A stretch of DNA of 49,281 nt from an uncultured Mucilaginibacter sp. (GTDB taxonomy: Bacteria > Bacteroidota > Bacteroidia > Sphingobacteriales > Sphingobacteriaceae): positions 1-49,281 of the forward strand of contig CAIYNX010000146.1 of the NCBI GenBank assembly GCA_903927645.1, in the 5' to 3' direction. Within the stretch, counting starts at the first letter, position 1. Each line of letters opens with the position of its first letter. The notes under the pieces are model-generated. The model saw only the letters and a program-made list of their open reading frames with translations, did no database searches and was not told the DNA's origin. Shown piece after piece: positions 39,163-48,157 of the stretch. Made by a program: the position numbers and the translations under genes.

Positions 39163-41562
39163 ATGGAATTTGTAACAATTTTATTACTAATAATTATTAT
39201 TACTTTAGTAATAATTCTCAAATCAAATGTAAGAGAAAAGTTTGATGATGTTGAAGATAATATTGCCCAAATAAGGCAATTATTGGAAAAAATTGAAATA
39301 CAAGGTAAAATTTCTATTACAGAAGAAAAGATAGGTAATGTAGCACCTTTAAAACCAATTATAACTCCACCTGTGCCTAAAGTAGAGAAGGAAAAGCCAG
39401 AAACAATTGTAGAGCAGCATCAGGAAGTAATTGCAGATAACTTTTCGAAAATTAAAACCAAAGAGGAAGTATTTGCCGATAGTTTATCCCAAATTAGGAA
39501 GCCTATTAAAACGTGGTCACCACCAGTTTTTGAGGAAGAACAACCAAAGCCTACATTTTTTGAGCGAAATCCTGACCTTGAAAAATTTATAGGCGAAAAC
39601 CTATTTAATAAAATTGGTATTGCTATTTTGGTTTTAGCAATAGGTTTCTTTGTTAAATACGCAATTGATAATAATTGGATAGGACCAATTGGTCGGGTAG
39701 GGATAGGCTTTATTTGTGGTGGTATTTTAATTGGCTTTGCCCATAAACTCCGCATTACTTACAAGGCATTTAGTTCGGTTTTAACTGGCGGCGGGTTGGC
39801 TATTTTTTATTTCACCATAACATTGGCCTTTCAGGAATTTCATTTGTTTAGTCAACTTGTTGCATTATTTTTATTGATAGTAATTACCATATTCTCGGTG
39901 TTATTATCATTATTATACAATAAGCAAGAACTTGCCATAATAGCTTTAATTGGTGGCTTTTCGAGTCCTTTTTTGATAAGTAACGGTAGCGCCAATTACA
40001 ACGGACTATTTATTTATCTGCTTATCTTAAATATTGGTTTGTTAAGTATTGCCTATTTTAAAGCTTGGCGAATACTTAATATATTGGCTTATGCCTTTAG
40101 CCTTATTATATTGATCACCATTGTTTTAACTATGCCTTTTAAGGCTTACTCAGGAGCTTTTGCCTTTTTAACAATTTTCTATCTGTTGTTTTTTGCTATA
40201 AACATTATAAACAATGTACGTGAAAATAAAAAGTTTTTAGCGATTGATTTTACCATTTTATTAACCAATACAGCATTTTACTTTTCGGCAGGACTATTTT
40301 TATTGTCGGAAATGGAATTAAACCAATACAATGGATTTTTTAGTGCAGGATTGGCTGCTATCAATCTGGTCCTATCCTATTTTTTATTCAAAAACAGGAA
40401 AGTTGATACAAACATACTTTACTTATTAATAGGTATTACTTTTACCTTTATCTCATTAACCGCCCCTTTGCAATTACATGGTCATTATATCACACTATTT
40501 TGGGCGTCAGAATGTGTATTGTTGTATTGGTTATCCCAAAAATCATCCATTTTATTGCTAAGAATTGCTTCTTACATAATATGGATAGCCATGATGGTTA
40601 GTTTAGTGATGGACTTAGATAGCGTTTATTTTGATAATAATCAAGCCATTACTATCATCTTCAATAAGGGATATATCACAACTGTTTATTCGGCCATTTG
40701 TACTTATCTATTATATGTTTTAATTAGTAAAGAAGTTATTGCCGAAGAGCCAACCGAATTTGACATGTTTAAGGGGATATTTAAGTACCTAGCATTTATT
40801 ATGTTTTTTTTAAGTGGCTTGTTTGAGATAAATTATCAGTTTTCCCTTTCATTCCCAAAAAGCAGCGTGAACATTTTGTATATCATGTTGTATATACCAG
40901 TATTTATTTTGTTGTTTAATTTTATTTATCAAAAAGTTGAAAATCAAAAATATAGATGGCAATTGGGACTGATTTTAATGTTTTTAAGTGTATCGATATA
41001 CTTGATTAGTACCCCTGTGGTTTTTTTATTATTGAACGATATTTTGGTAAAAGGCAATATTTCTATTTTCCATATTTATATACATTGGTTAAGCGATGGG
41101 ATGATAATTTTAGTATTTTATCAATTAGTTAGCCTAAGTAGAAAATACATTGCTGAAGAAAGCATCAATTTAATATCATGGGCAATATCAACCTTGGCTA
41201 TCATATTTTTAAGTACAGAATTTTCATTGCTTAGCAACCAATTATTTTATGGTAAGGGTGAACAAATAGGTATTATCGAAAACGTTTATATAAAGGCTGT
41301 TTTACCTGTTTTATGGGGGGTACTGTCATTTATACTTATGTGGTTAGGTATGCGTAAAAAGGTGCGTGTTTTCCGGATCATATCACTTACATTATTTTTT
41401 ATTACCCTTACTAAATTGTTTGTTTTTGACATTATTGATATACCTATTACCGGCAAAATAGCCGCGTTTTTCTGTTTGGGTGTATTATTGCTCATCGTAT
41501 CATTTATGTACCAAAAAGTTAAAAAAATTATAGTTGATGATAAACCTAAATCAAATGATTAA
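39163..41562 (+). CDS. DUF2339 domain-containing polytopic membrane protein
   Basis: N-terminal helix and coiled-coil/linker, then ENLFNKIGIAILVLAIGFFVKYAIDNNWIGPIGRVGIGFICGGILIGFAHKLR, many TM helices. Confidence 0.88.
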   Translation: MEFVTILLLIIIITLVIILKSNVREKFDDVEDNIAQIRQLLEKIEIQGKISITEEKIGNVAPLKPIITPPVPKVEKEKPETIVEQHQEVIADNFSKIKTKEEVFADSLSQIRKPIKTWSPPVFEEEQPKPTFFERNPDLEKFIGENLFNKIGIAILVLAIGFFVKYAIDNNWIGPIGRVGIGFICGGILIGFAHKLRITYKAFSSVLTGGGLAIFYFTITLAFQEFHLFSQLVALFLLIVITIFSVLLSLLYNKQELAIIALIGGFSSPFLISNGSANYNGLFIYLLILNIGLLSIAYFKAWRILNILAYAFSLIILITIVLTMPFKAYSGAFAFLTIFYLLFFAINIINNVRENKKFLAIDFTILLTNTAFYFSAGLFLLSEMELNQYNGFFSAGLAAINLVLSYFLFKNRKVDTNILYLLIGITFTFISLTAPLQLHGHYITLFWASECVLLYWLSQKSSILLLRIASYIIWIAMMVSLVMDLDSVYFDNNQAITIIFNKGYITTVYSAICTYLLYVLISKEVIAEEPTEFDMFKGIFKYLAFIMFFLSGLFEINYQFSLSFPKSSVNILYIMLYIPVFILLFNFIYQKVENQKYRWQLGLILMFLSVSIYLISTPVVFLLLNDILVKGNISIFHIYIHWLSDGMIILVFYQLVSLSRKYIAEESINLISWAISTLAIIFLSTEFSLLSNQLFYGKGEQIGIIENVYIKAVLPVLWGVLSFILMWLGMRKKVRVFRIISLTLFFITLTKLFVFDIIDIPITGKIAAFFCLGVLLLIVSFMYQKVKKIIVDDKPKSND

Positions 41563-42571
41563 AAATACGATACTGCTGATTTTTGGGTGTTTGCTAGTTA
41601 AAATTGCCTATGGGCAAAAATACCGTGCAAATATACAAACCATTGATTCGGCAGGTTTTTATAAAATATTATTACAACCCCAATTAATAGCCAAAACTGA
41701 ATCAGCGCTCATTGATTTACGGTTAATGGATAGTAAGGATCGGGAAATCCCTTACGTACCGCCTACTGGTTTACCTGTAAACGAAAAGCCTTTTTTTGTT
41801 GAATTTCCAAAAGTTGGTGCTATAGTTAAGGTTGATAGCCTAACCACCATAATTGCCGAAAATAACCTGGGTAAACCTGTTAGCAACTTATGGCTAAAGG
41901 TTAAAAATACAAATGTGATACGAACCATGAATTTAACAGGTAGCGACGACCTGAAACATTGGTTTGCTATTGAAGAAGGTGCGTTGCTTAATCAACCCGA
42001 TTTGGGTGAGGACGGCGAATATGTTATGACCATCAACTTTCCTGCTAGTAACTACCATTATTTAAGGATTTCTGTTAACGATAAAACCAGAGCTCCAATC
42101 AATTTTTTAGAAGTTGGTATTTATAATTCAAGCGCAGAACAAAAGGCTTATTTGCCAATTTTAACAGCAAGGTTTACACAAAGGGATAGTGGAAAAATAA
42201 CAATCATCAATGTTTGGCTAAATGATAAATATCAGGTTAATAAACTTCATTTTACAATTAAAGGGCCAAAATATTATAAACGAAACGTTCTGGTTTATAA
42301 TGTTTTAGGGAAAAAGCCTGAATTGGTTAGTGATGCTGAACTTAATTCGGTAATCCCAAGCGACCTGTTTTTAATGGAGAAAACCAGTCATTTAGAAATA
42401 AGGATTGATAATGCAGATAATTTGCCATTACAAATAAACAATGTTGAGGCGTTTCAAACTGCAAATTACGTGCTTAGCTATTTAGAAAAAGGTCAATATT
42501 GTTTTACAATTGGTAAACCTAATGCAGAACAACCCAATTACGATCTTAAATTTTTTAAAGATAGCCTTTGA
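41555..42571 (+). CDS. DUF3999-like secreted protein; ORF ends at an in-frame TGA followed by a same-frame TM-encoding extension to 42772 (ORF track start 41534; ATG 41555 more likely)
   Basis: signal peptide MIKNTILLIFGCLLVKIAYGQ; SLTTIIAENNLGKPVSNLWLKVKN, NFLEVGIYN; adjacent to DUF2339. Confidence 0.75.
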   Translation: MIKNTILLIFGCLLVKIAYGQKYRANIQTIDSAGFYKILLQPQLIAKTESALIDLRLMDSKDREIPYVPPTGLPVNEKPFFVEFPKVGAIVKVDSLTTIIAENNLGKPVSNLWLKVKNTNVIRTMNLTGSDDLKHWFAIEEGALLNQPDLGEDGEYVMTINFPASNYHYLRISVNDKTRAPINFLEVGIYNSSAEQKAYLPILTARFTQRDSGKITIINVWLNDKYQVNKLHFTIKGPKYYKRNVLVYNVLGKKPELVSDAELNSVIPSDLFLMEKTSHLEIRIDNADNLPLQINNVEAFQTANYVLSYLEKGQYCFTIGKPNAEQPNYDLKFFKDSL

Positions 42572-42772
42572 GGCCAAGTACCTATAATAACACATCAAGC
42601 AGTAATTCCAAATCCTGATTACCAAAACCCACCCACCAAAACTAAAAAAGAGTATACCGCTTTTATTTGGGCAGCAATTATTGCCGCACTTATATTACTG
42701 GGTTTCCTCGCCTATAAAATGGTTGCCGAAGTAAGAAATAAAGAAAATGGTGATGATTTCAATAAGGAATAA
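42572..42772 (+). pseudogene. in-frame 3' continuation of the DUF3999-like ORF beyond TGA: linker plus TM helix plus basic tail
   Basis: translation GQVPIITHQAVIPNPDYQNPPTKTKKEYTAFIWAAIIAALILLGFLAYKMVAEVRNKENGDDFNKE*, same frame, no early start codon of its own. Confidence 0.6.
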
Positions 42773-42874
42773 AAATGTGCTGTTTTAAACTTGCAAATTT
42801 TTTCAACTAGGTTAAATTGTAGAAGAATTTTTGACGGCAAATAAATTTTCTAATTGTATCTCCAATTAGTTATT

Positions 42875-43327
42875 TTATAATTTTGCAGATATCAATGAAT
42901 CTAAACTCCAACGGTAAGCAGGGATGGTTGCCAATAAAAAACTTGCAGCACTCAGGGTAAAAACAGAATAGCCGAGTGGTGAATCAATACCTGATGAAAT
43001 GGCCATTGAAACAGCAAAGCAAAACGCCAGTATTCCGCTACCTACAGCTGCATACCGAGTAAATAAACCTACAATCAGGAGTATTCCGAATGAGCCCTCT
43101 CCTAAGGTTGCCATTACTGCAAAAAAAGGTGCCCAGCTAAGCGGTATAAAATGCATTACCTGTGCTGTTGCGGCAACAAAATGCGACCAATCGCCCCAGC
43201 CAACATGGGGTTCGCCATTCTTTCCTAAAAGGCCTAAACGGTCGGCCACTTCCCATAAATAGCTACTTCCTATAGCTAATCTTAAATATAGGGAGGGCAA
43301 GTTGAATTTTTGCATTGGGTATTTCAA
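42875..43327 (-). CDS. DoxX-family membrane protein
   Basis: about 4 TM; LYLRLAIGSSYLWEVADRLGLLG, GSFGILLIVGLFTRYAAVGSGILAF. Confidence 0.85.
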   Translation of the reverse strand: MKYPMQKFNLPSLYLRLAIGSSYLWEVADRLGLLGKNGEPHVGWGDWSHFVAATAQVMHFIPLSWAPFFAVMATLGEGSFGILLIVGLFTRYAAVGSGILAFCFAVSMAISSGIDSPLGYSVFTLSAASFLLATIPAYRWSLDSLISAKL

Positions 43328-43442
43328 TATTTGCTTTACAATATTAATTATTTTTATTTTAAAGTGCTTTTTAACAAAAAGGAATATTGAATAAATAAGT
43401 TAAGCGTATTTTTTGGTGAGGTTGACATCCCATTTACAACTT

Positions 43443-45920
43443 CTAACCAAAATTCTTTACCATTTTAGCTATCCGCTCTTCGAGCGTTTCGGTAGTAAGT
43501 CGTTCCCTGCCTAAACTATCCACCATTATAGGGAATGCAAATGGTGTAGGCTTTTCGATGGTTTTTAGGATGATGTTTTGAGTACCTATACGCCTCAATG
43601 CCTCCCGCATCCTAAATTCTTCCAGTTGAAATGATAAGGCTTCGTTATAGGCTTGCCTTATCAGGATATTATCAGGTTCGTACTCGCTAAAAACATCGAA
43701 AAGCAGGGAGGTGGAGGCTTGCAAATGTTTGTTTTTTATGGGTTGGCCAGGGTAGCCTGTAAAAACCAATCCCCCAATATGCGCAATTTCCCTGAACCGC
43801 CTACGTGCCATCTCATTGGCGTTTAAGCTCAATAAAATATCATCCAATAAGTTATCGGCAGATAAAAAGGAGGCATCCTCCAAAAAATCTTCAATGGGTA
43901 TATCTTGGTCTGTTAGCAATTCAAATCCATAATCGTTCATAGCGATGGAGAATGTGGCCGATTTTACCTTACTGATGCGATAAGCTAGTAAGGAGGCCAT
44001 TCCCTCATGCACCAACCTGCCTTCGAATGGATAAAATAATAAATGATGACCTTCACGGGATTTGAACGATTCAATCAAAAATTCATTGCTTTGTGGCAGA
44101 TGCGATAGGGATGCCTGTAGATTAAATAAAGGTTTTAACGCGATCACCTCTTCATCAACCTCTAAACCATGTGCCACCTCATCCAATTTATCACGAAACA
44201 CGGCTGATAATTGGGATGACAAAGGCATACGCCCACCCATCCAGCTAGGTATTAATCCTTTTTTAGCGTTCGATTTTTTTACAAAGGCTGTCATTTCCTT
44301 TAAATGTATAAATTCAAGACTACGGCCAGCAAACCAAAAAACATCCCCAGCCTCTAGTTTTGATACAAAGGATTCCTCGATGGTACCTAAACTGCCCCCG
44401 CTTAACCACTTTATCCGAATACTCATCTCGCTCGTAATGGTGCCTATGCTTAACCGGTGCCGCATAGCTACCCTGCGGTTGTTTACTTTAAATACTCCGT
44501 TAAGCACCTCTACCTTTAAAAATTCGTCGTACTGAGCCAGGGTTTTACCACCAGTGGTAATAAAATCGAGCAAACTGTTAAATTCTTTTTGGGTTAAGTC
44601 GGCAAAGGCATAAGTTCCGATTATTTCTGTAAATAATTCATCCGGCCTAAAACCTTCGGAAACGGCTAGGGTTACCATATATTGTACCAATACATCCATC
44701 GCCAGTAAAAGCGGGTCTCGGCTTTCAAAAATTCCATCTTTAATGCCCTGTTTAAGGGCGGCGCCCTCCAATAATTCGAGCGAATGGGTAGGCACAAAAT
44801 ATGCTTTTGATACGGCACCCGGGTGGTGTCCGCTACGCCCGGCACGTTGCATAAATCGGGCTACGCCTTTGGGGCTGCCAACTTGTATAACCGTATCAAC
44901 CGGTCTAAAATCAACGCCTAAGTCCAAACTTGAGGTACATACTACCAGTTTTAAAGCTTGTGCGTGTAAAGCTTGTTCCACCCAGTTTCGTAAATCATTG
45001 TCTAATGAGCCATGGTGCATAGCCATAATACCGGCATATTCCGGATAATTATCCAAAATAGCATGGTACCATATTTCTGATTGAGCTCTGGTATTGGTAA
45101 AAATTAACGTAGTAACGCTATTAGCCACTAATTCCATTACCTGTGGTAATAGTTTTAAACCAATATGACCTGACCAGCTATAACTTTCAATATTTTCGGG
45201 AATGATTGATTTGATAAGGAGTTTTTTTTCTGTATGAGCTCGAATCATTTTTATCTTGTTTTTCGGGAAATTATTACCCAATAAAACATCGGAAGCTTGT
45301 TCTAAATTTCCTATTGTGGCACTTATACCCCATAATTTCAAGCCCAATTTTTGTTGATTGAATGCTACAATGGCTTTTAATTTTGATAAGCCTAACTCCA
45401 CCTGTACACCGCGTTTAGTGCCCAAAAGTTCGTGCCATTCATCAATCACCACCACCTCCAGCTTTTCGAACATTTTTGGGTATTCCTTTTGGGCTAGCAT
45501 CAGGTGCAAGCTTTCGGGCGTGGTGAGCAGTACTTCGGGTAGTTTCTTTTTGAGGGCTTGTTTTTCGGCTGCGGAGGTATCGCCCGTACGCGCACCAATT
45601 TTCCAGGGGAGCCCTAATTCGTCGCAAACCTCCTGCATGGCCTTTTTTATATCATTGGTTAGTGCTCGCAATGGGGTAATCCACAGCATGAGCAAACCAT
45701 TGTTTTTTTGTTGCTGATAACTATCGGGATGTTGATTGATATACCCTGCCAAAAACGGCAGAAACAAAGCCATGGTTTTACCACTGCCGGTAGGCGCGTT
45801 CAACAAGCCCGAAAAACCGCCCAAATAAGCGGACTCCATCTCCTGCTGAAAGGTAAATTGTTCCCAGTTTTTTTGCTGGTACCAGTTTGCTATTACCTGT
45901 TGCCCTGTTGTTTTTACCAT
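43443..45920 (-). CDS. Lhr-type, ligase-associated DNA damage response DEXH-box helicase
   Basis: LNAPTGSGKTMALFLPF, VVIDEWHELLGTKRGVQVEL, WGISATIGN, DLGVDFRPVDTVIQVGSPKGVARFMQRAGRSGHHPG. Confidence 0.9.
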   Translation of the reverse strand: MVKTTGQQVIANWYQQKNWEQFTFQQEMESAYLGGFSGLLNAPTGSGKTMALFLPFLAGYINQHPDSYQQQKNNGLLMLWITPLRALTNDIKKAMQEVCDELGLPWKIGARTGDTSAAEKQALKKKLPEVLLTTPESLHLMLAQKEYPKMFEKLEVVVIDEWHELLGTKRGVQVELGLSKLKAIVAFNQQKLGLKLWGISATIGNLEQASDVLLGNNFPKNKIKMIRAHTEKKLLIKSIIPENIESYSWSGHIGLKLLPQVMELVANSVTTLIFTNTRAQSEIWYHAILDNYPEYAGIMAMHHGSLDNDLRNWVEQALHAQALKLVVCTSSLDLGVDFRPVDTVIQVGSPKGVARFMQRAGRSGHHPGAVSKAYFVPTHSLELLEGAALKQGIKDGIFESRDPLLLAMDVLVQYMVTLAVSEGFRPDELFTEIIGTYAFADLTQKEFNSLLDFITTGGKTLAQYDEFLKVEVLNGVFKVNNRRVAMRHRLSIGTITSEMSIRIKWLSGGSLGTIEESFVSKLEAGDVFWFAGRSLEFIHLKEMTAFVKKSNAKKGLIPSWMGGRMPLSSQLSAVFRDKLDEVAHGLEVDEEVIALKPLFNLQASLSHLPQSNEFLIESFKSREGHHLLFYPFEGRLVHEGMASLLAYRISKVKSATFSIAMNDYGFELLTDQDIPIEDFLEDASFLSADNLLDDILLSLNANEMARRRFREIAHIGGLVFTGYPGQPIKNKHLQASTSLLFDVFSEYEPDNILIRQAYNEALSFQLEEFRMREALRRIGTQNIILKTIEKPTPFAFPIMVDSLGRERLTTETLEERIAKMVKNFG

Positions 45921-45959
45921 TTAAGTTTTTCAGCTATCCTTTTAAAACAACATCCATAT

Positions 45960-47009
45960 TTATATTACCTCAATGCTAAGTTCACCAACTTTGGGTTGTA
46001 AAGTACCTATGGCAATAATACATTTTGGGTCGATTTGGTTCTCTTTTAAAATATGCTCAAATGACGCGATGCCATCTTCCTCCACAGCAATCAATAAGCC
46101 GCCGCTTGTTTGTGGGTCGGCCAGGATATGTTTTTGTTGCTCGGTAATTGAGCCAATTTTTTGTCCGTAGCTTTTCCAATTGCGTACTGTACCACCCGGT
46201 ATACAACCTTGCTCCAGGTAACTGGTGATGGATTCAATTTTTGGAACTTTATCAAACTCAATAACCGCTTGCAGGTTACTGCCCTCGCACATTTCGCTGA
46301 GGTGCCCAAGTAGTCCGAAGCCAGTAACATCGGTCATGGCTTTTACTTGTGGCAAATTGCCCAATACCTCGCCAATTTTATTGAGTTTGCACATGCTATT
46401 TAAGGCAATCAGCGCGTCTTCCGTTTTTAAAACTCCTTTTTTTTGCGCCGTGCTGAGTATGCCCACACCAAGGGCTTTGGTTAGGTATAGTTTACAGCCT
46501 GCGGTAGCGGTGGAGTTTTTTTTGAGATTATTAACCGCTACCATACCATTTACCGACAAGCCAAAAACCGGTTCGGGGCAGTCAATGCTATGCCCGCCGG
46601 CAAGGGTAATACCCGCTTCGGCACAAATTGCACGGGAGCCTTCCAATACTTTTTGGGCAATTTCGGCAGGTATTTTATCAATGGGCCATCCTAAAATAGC
46701 GATTGCTAATACTGGTTTCCCACCCATGGCATACACATCGCTAATGGCATTGGCCGATGCTATCCGCCCAAAATCATAGGCATCGTCAACTATGGGCATA
46801 AAGAAATCGGTGGTCGAAATTAAGGCCATGCCATTGCCTAAATCAAGCACCGCGGCATCATCCCGGGTATCGTTACCCACCAATAAGTTTGGGTCGGCCT
46901 GATGCTTAATGGGGCTATGCAAAATGGTATCCAATACTGCCGGACTAATCTTACAGCCACATCCCGCTCCGTGCGAATATTGGGTGAGTTTTATATCGTT
47001 TATATTCAT
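45960..47009 (-). CDS. selD: selenide, water dikinase (selenophosphate synthetase), Cys form
   Basis: [78 protein letters not shown]. Confidence 0.97.
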   Translation of the reverse strand: MNINDIKLTQYSHGAGCGCKISPAVLDTILHSPIKHQADPNLLVGNDTRDDAAVLDLGNGMALISTTDFFMPIVDDAYDFGRIASANAISDVYAMGGKPVLAIAILGWPIDKIPAEIAQKVLEGSRAICAEAGITLAGGHSIDCPEPVFGLSVNGMVAVNNLKKNSTATAGCKLYLTKALGVGILSTAQKKGVLKTEDALIALNSMCKLNKIGEVLGNLPQVKAMTDVTGFGLLGHLSEMCEGSNLQAVIEFDKVPKIESITSYLEQGCIPGGTVRNWKSYGQKIGSITEQQKHILADPQTSGGLLIAVEEDGIASFEHILKENQIDPKCIIAIGTLQPKVGELSIEVI

Positions 47010-47029
47010 GGTTTTTATACCTGCTTGTT

Positions 47030-48055
47030 TTAGTCTTGTTTATATTTTGTAATTAATAAATCGGCAATTGCTTCGTTGCTTTTGTTTGCGCAATCAACTA
47101 ATATAATATTTCCCTCACCACGTTTATTCAAGCCGTTTCTATAGGTCTTATCATAGTAAGTTAAAACCAAACGGATAAAATCGTCCATCCTATCTTCATC
47201 AATGGCAATCAGCGCATTTTTGGTTTGCAACGGACCAAGCCGTTTACCTATTTTAAGGGTACATTCTTTTAAAAAGCCCTTGTCCAATACACCATATTCC
47301 TTCACCAAAAAAGCTACCCTTACCTCCAATGGAACATCAATGGCGATAACCTTACAGTCGCGCATTTGTCGCCATAAGGTATTAGGGATAATCATTTTGC
47401 CAATGGTAATGCTTTCATCCTCTATCCAAATTACCTTATCTTGCTTTAATTGTGCTAATTGCGTACCCAGGTTATTTTCAAACTGCTCTTGCGTTGGTTG
47501 TACTAAATAATTCATGGAGCCGAAAGTAGAACCTTGATGCTGGGCAATATCCTCCAAATCAACCACTTGTTCGCCCTTTTGTTTTAGCAATTGTAAAATC
47601 TTGGTTTTGCCCGAGCCAGTTAATCCTCCTAATATTTGTAATCTGTAATTTTTTACAAAATGAGCTCTTATCCATTCCCGGTATTTTTTGTAGCCGCCTT
47701 GTAGTAGGTAAACATCAAAGCCATATAAGTTTAATGCCCAAGCCATGGCGCCACTACGCATGCCTCCACGCCAGCAGTGTACCGCTATTTTTTTATCAGG
47801 TGCAATTTGGAGGGCTTGCCTAATAAAGCCCGACCATTTATTGCCTGTTAAATCAAAACCCAATAAAATAGCTTGCTCCCTACCTATTTGTTTATAAGTA
47901 GTACCTACCTGCACCCGCTCCTCATTGCTAAACAAAGGAATATTGAAGGCACCGCAAATATGGCCCTGCTCAAACTCGGCCGGGGTGCGCACATCAACTA
48001 CCGGGATAGTTTTATCTAACTCAATAAGGGCACTTACATCAATGTTTTTTATCAT
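47030..48055 (-). CDS. mnmH: tRNA 2-selenouridine synthase (rhodanese plus P-loop)
   Basis: [72 protein letters not shown]. Confidence 0.97.
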   Translation of the reverse strand: MIKNIDVSALIELDKTIPVVDVRTPAEFEQGHICGAFNIPLFSNEERVQVGTTYKQIGREQAILLGFDLTGNKWSGFIRQALQIAPDKKIAVHCWRGGMRSGAMAWALNLYGFDVYLLQGGYKKYREWIRAHFVKNYRLQILGGLTGSGKTKILQLLKQKGEQVVDLEDIAQHQGSTFGSMNYLVQPTQEQFENNLGTQLAQLKQDKVIWIEDESITIGKMIIPNTLWRQMRDCKVIAIDVPLEVRVAFLVKEYGVLDKGFLKECTLKIGKRLGPLQTKNALIAIDEDRMDDFIRLVLTYYDKTYRNGLNKRGEGNIILVDCANKSNEAIADLLITKYKQD

Positions 48056-48071
48056 GGCTCAATACGGTTGC

Positions 48072-48079
48072 CAAAAGTA
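48072..48079 (-). promoter_or_regulatory. candidate -7 box (TACTTTTG on the minus strand) for mnmH-selD
   Basis: caaaagta on + = TACTTTTG on -, 17 bp upstream of the mnmH start. Confidence 0.4.
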
Positions 48080-48157
48080 CATGTTTAATGATAGCAAATG
48101 CAAAATGATGGTTTAAACCACAAATTTTCATAACTTGCAGCCCCAAACAACAATAGT

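Noticed and set aside
42569-42571. Selenocysteine at the DUF3999 in-frame TGA, given nearby selD
   Set aside because: selD is paired with mnmH, explaining it by selenouridine tRNA modification. No selA/selB/tRNA-Sec is in the window, no obvious SECIS hairpin follows the TGA, and the position (L-TGA-G in a linker) has no redox context. Kept only as a remote alternative.
44062-44535. 157-aa plus-strand ORF antisense to the Lhr-type helicase
   Set aside because: Shadow ORF opposite a conserved gene; low-complexity Ser/Thr-rich translation without domain features.
46225-46779. 184-aa plus-strand ORF antisense to selD
   Set aside because: Lies wholly within a strongly supported selD on the opposite strand and shows no recognisable motif; typical shadow ORF.
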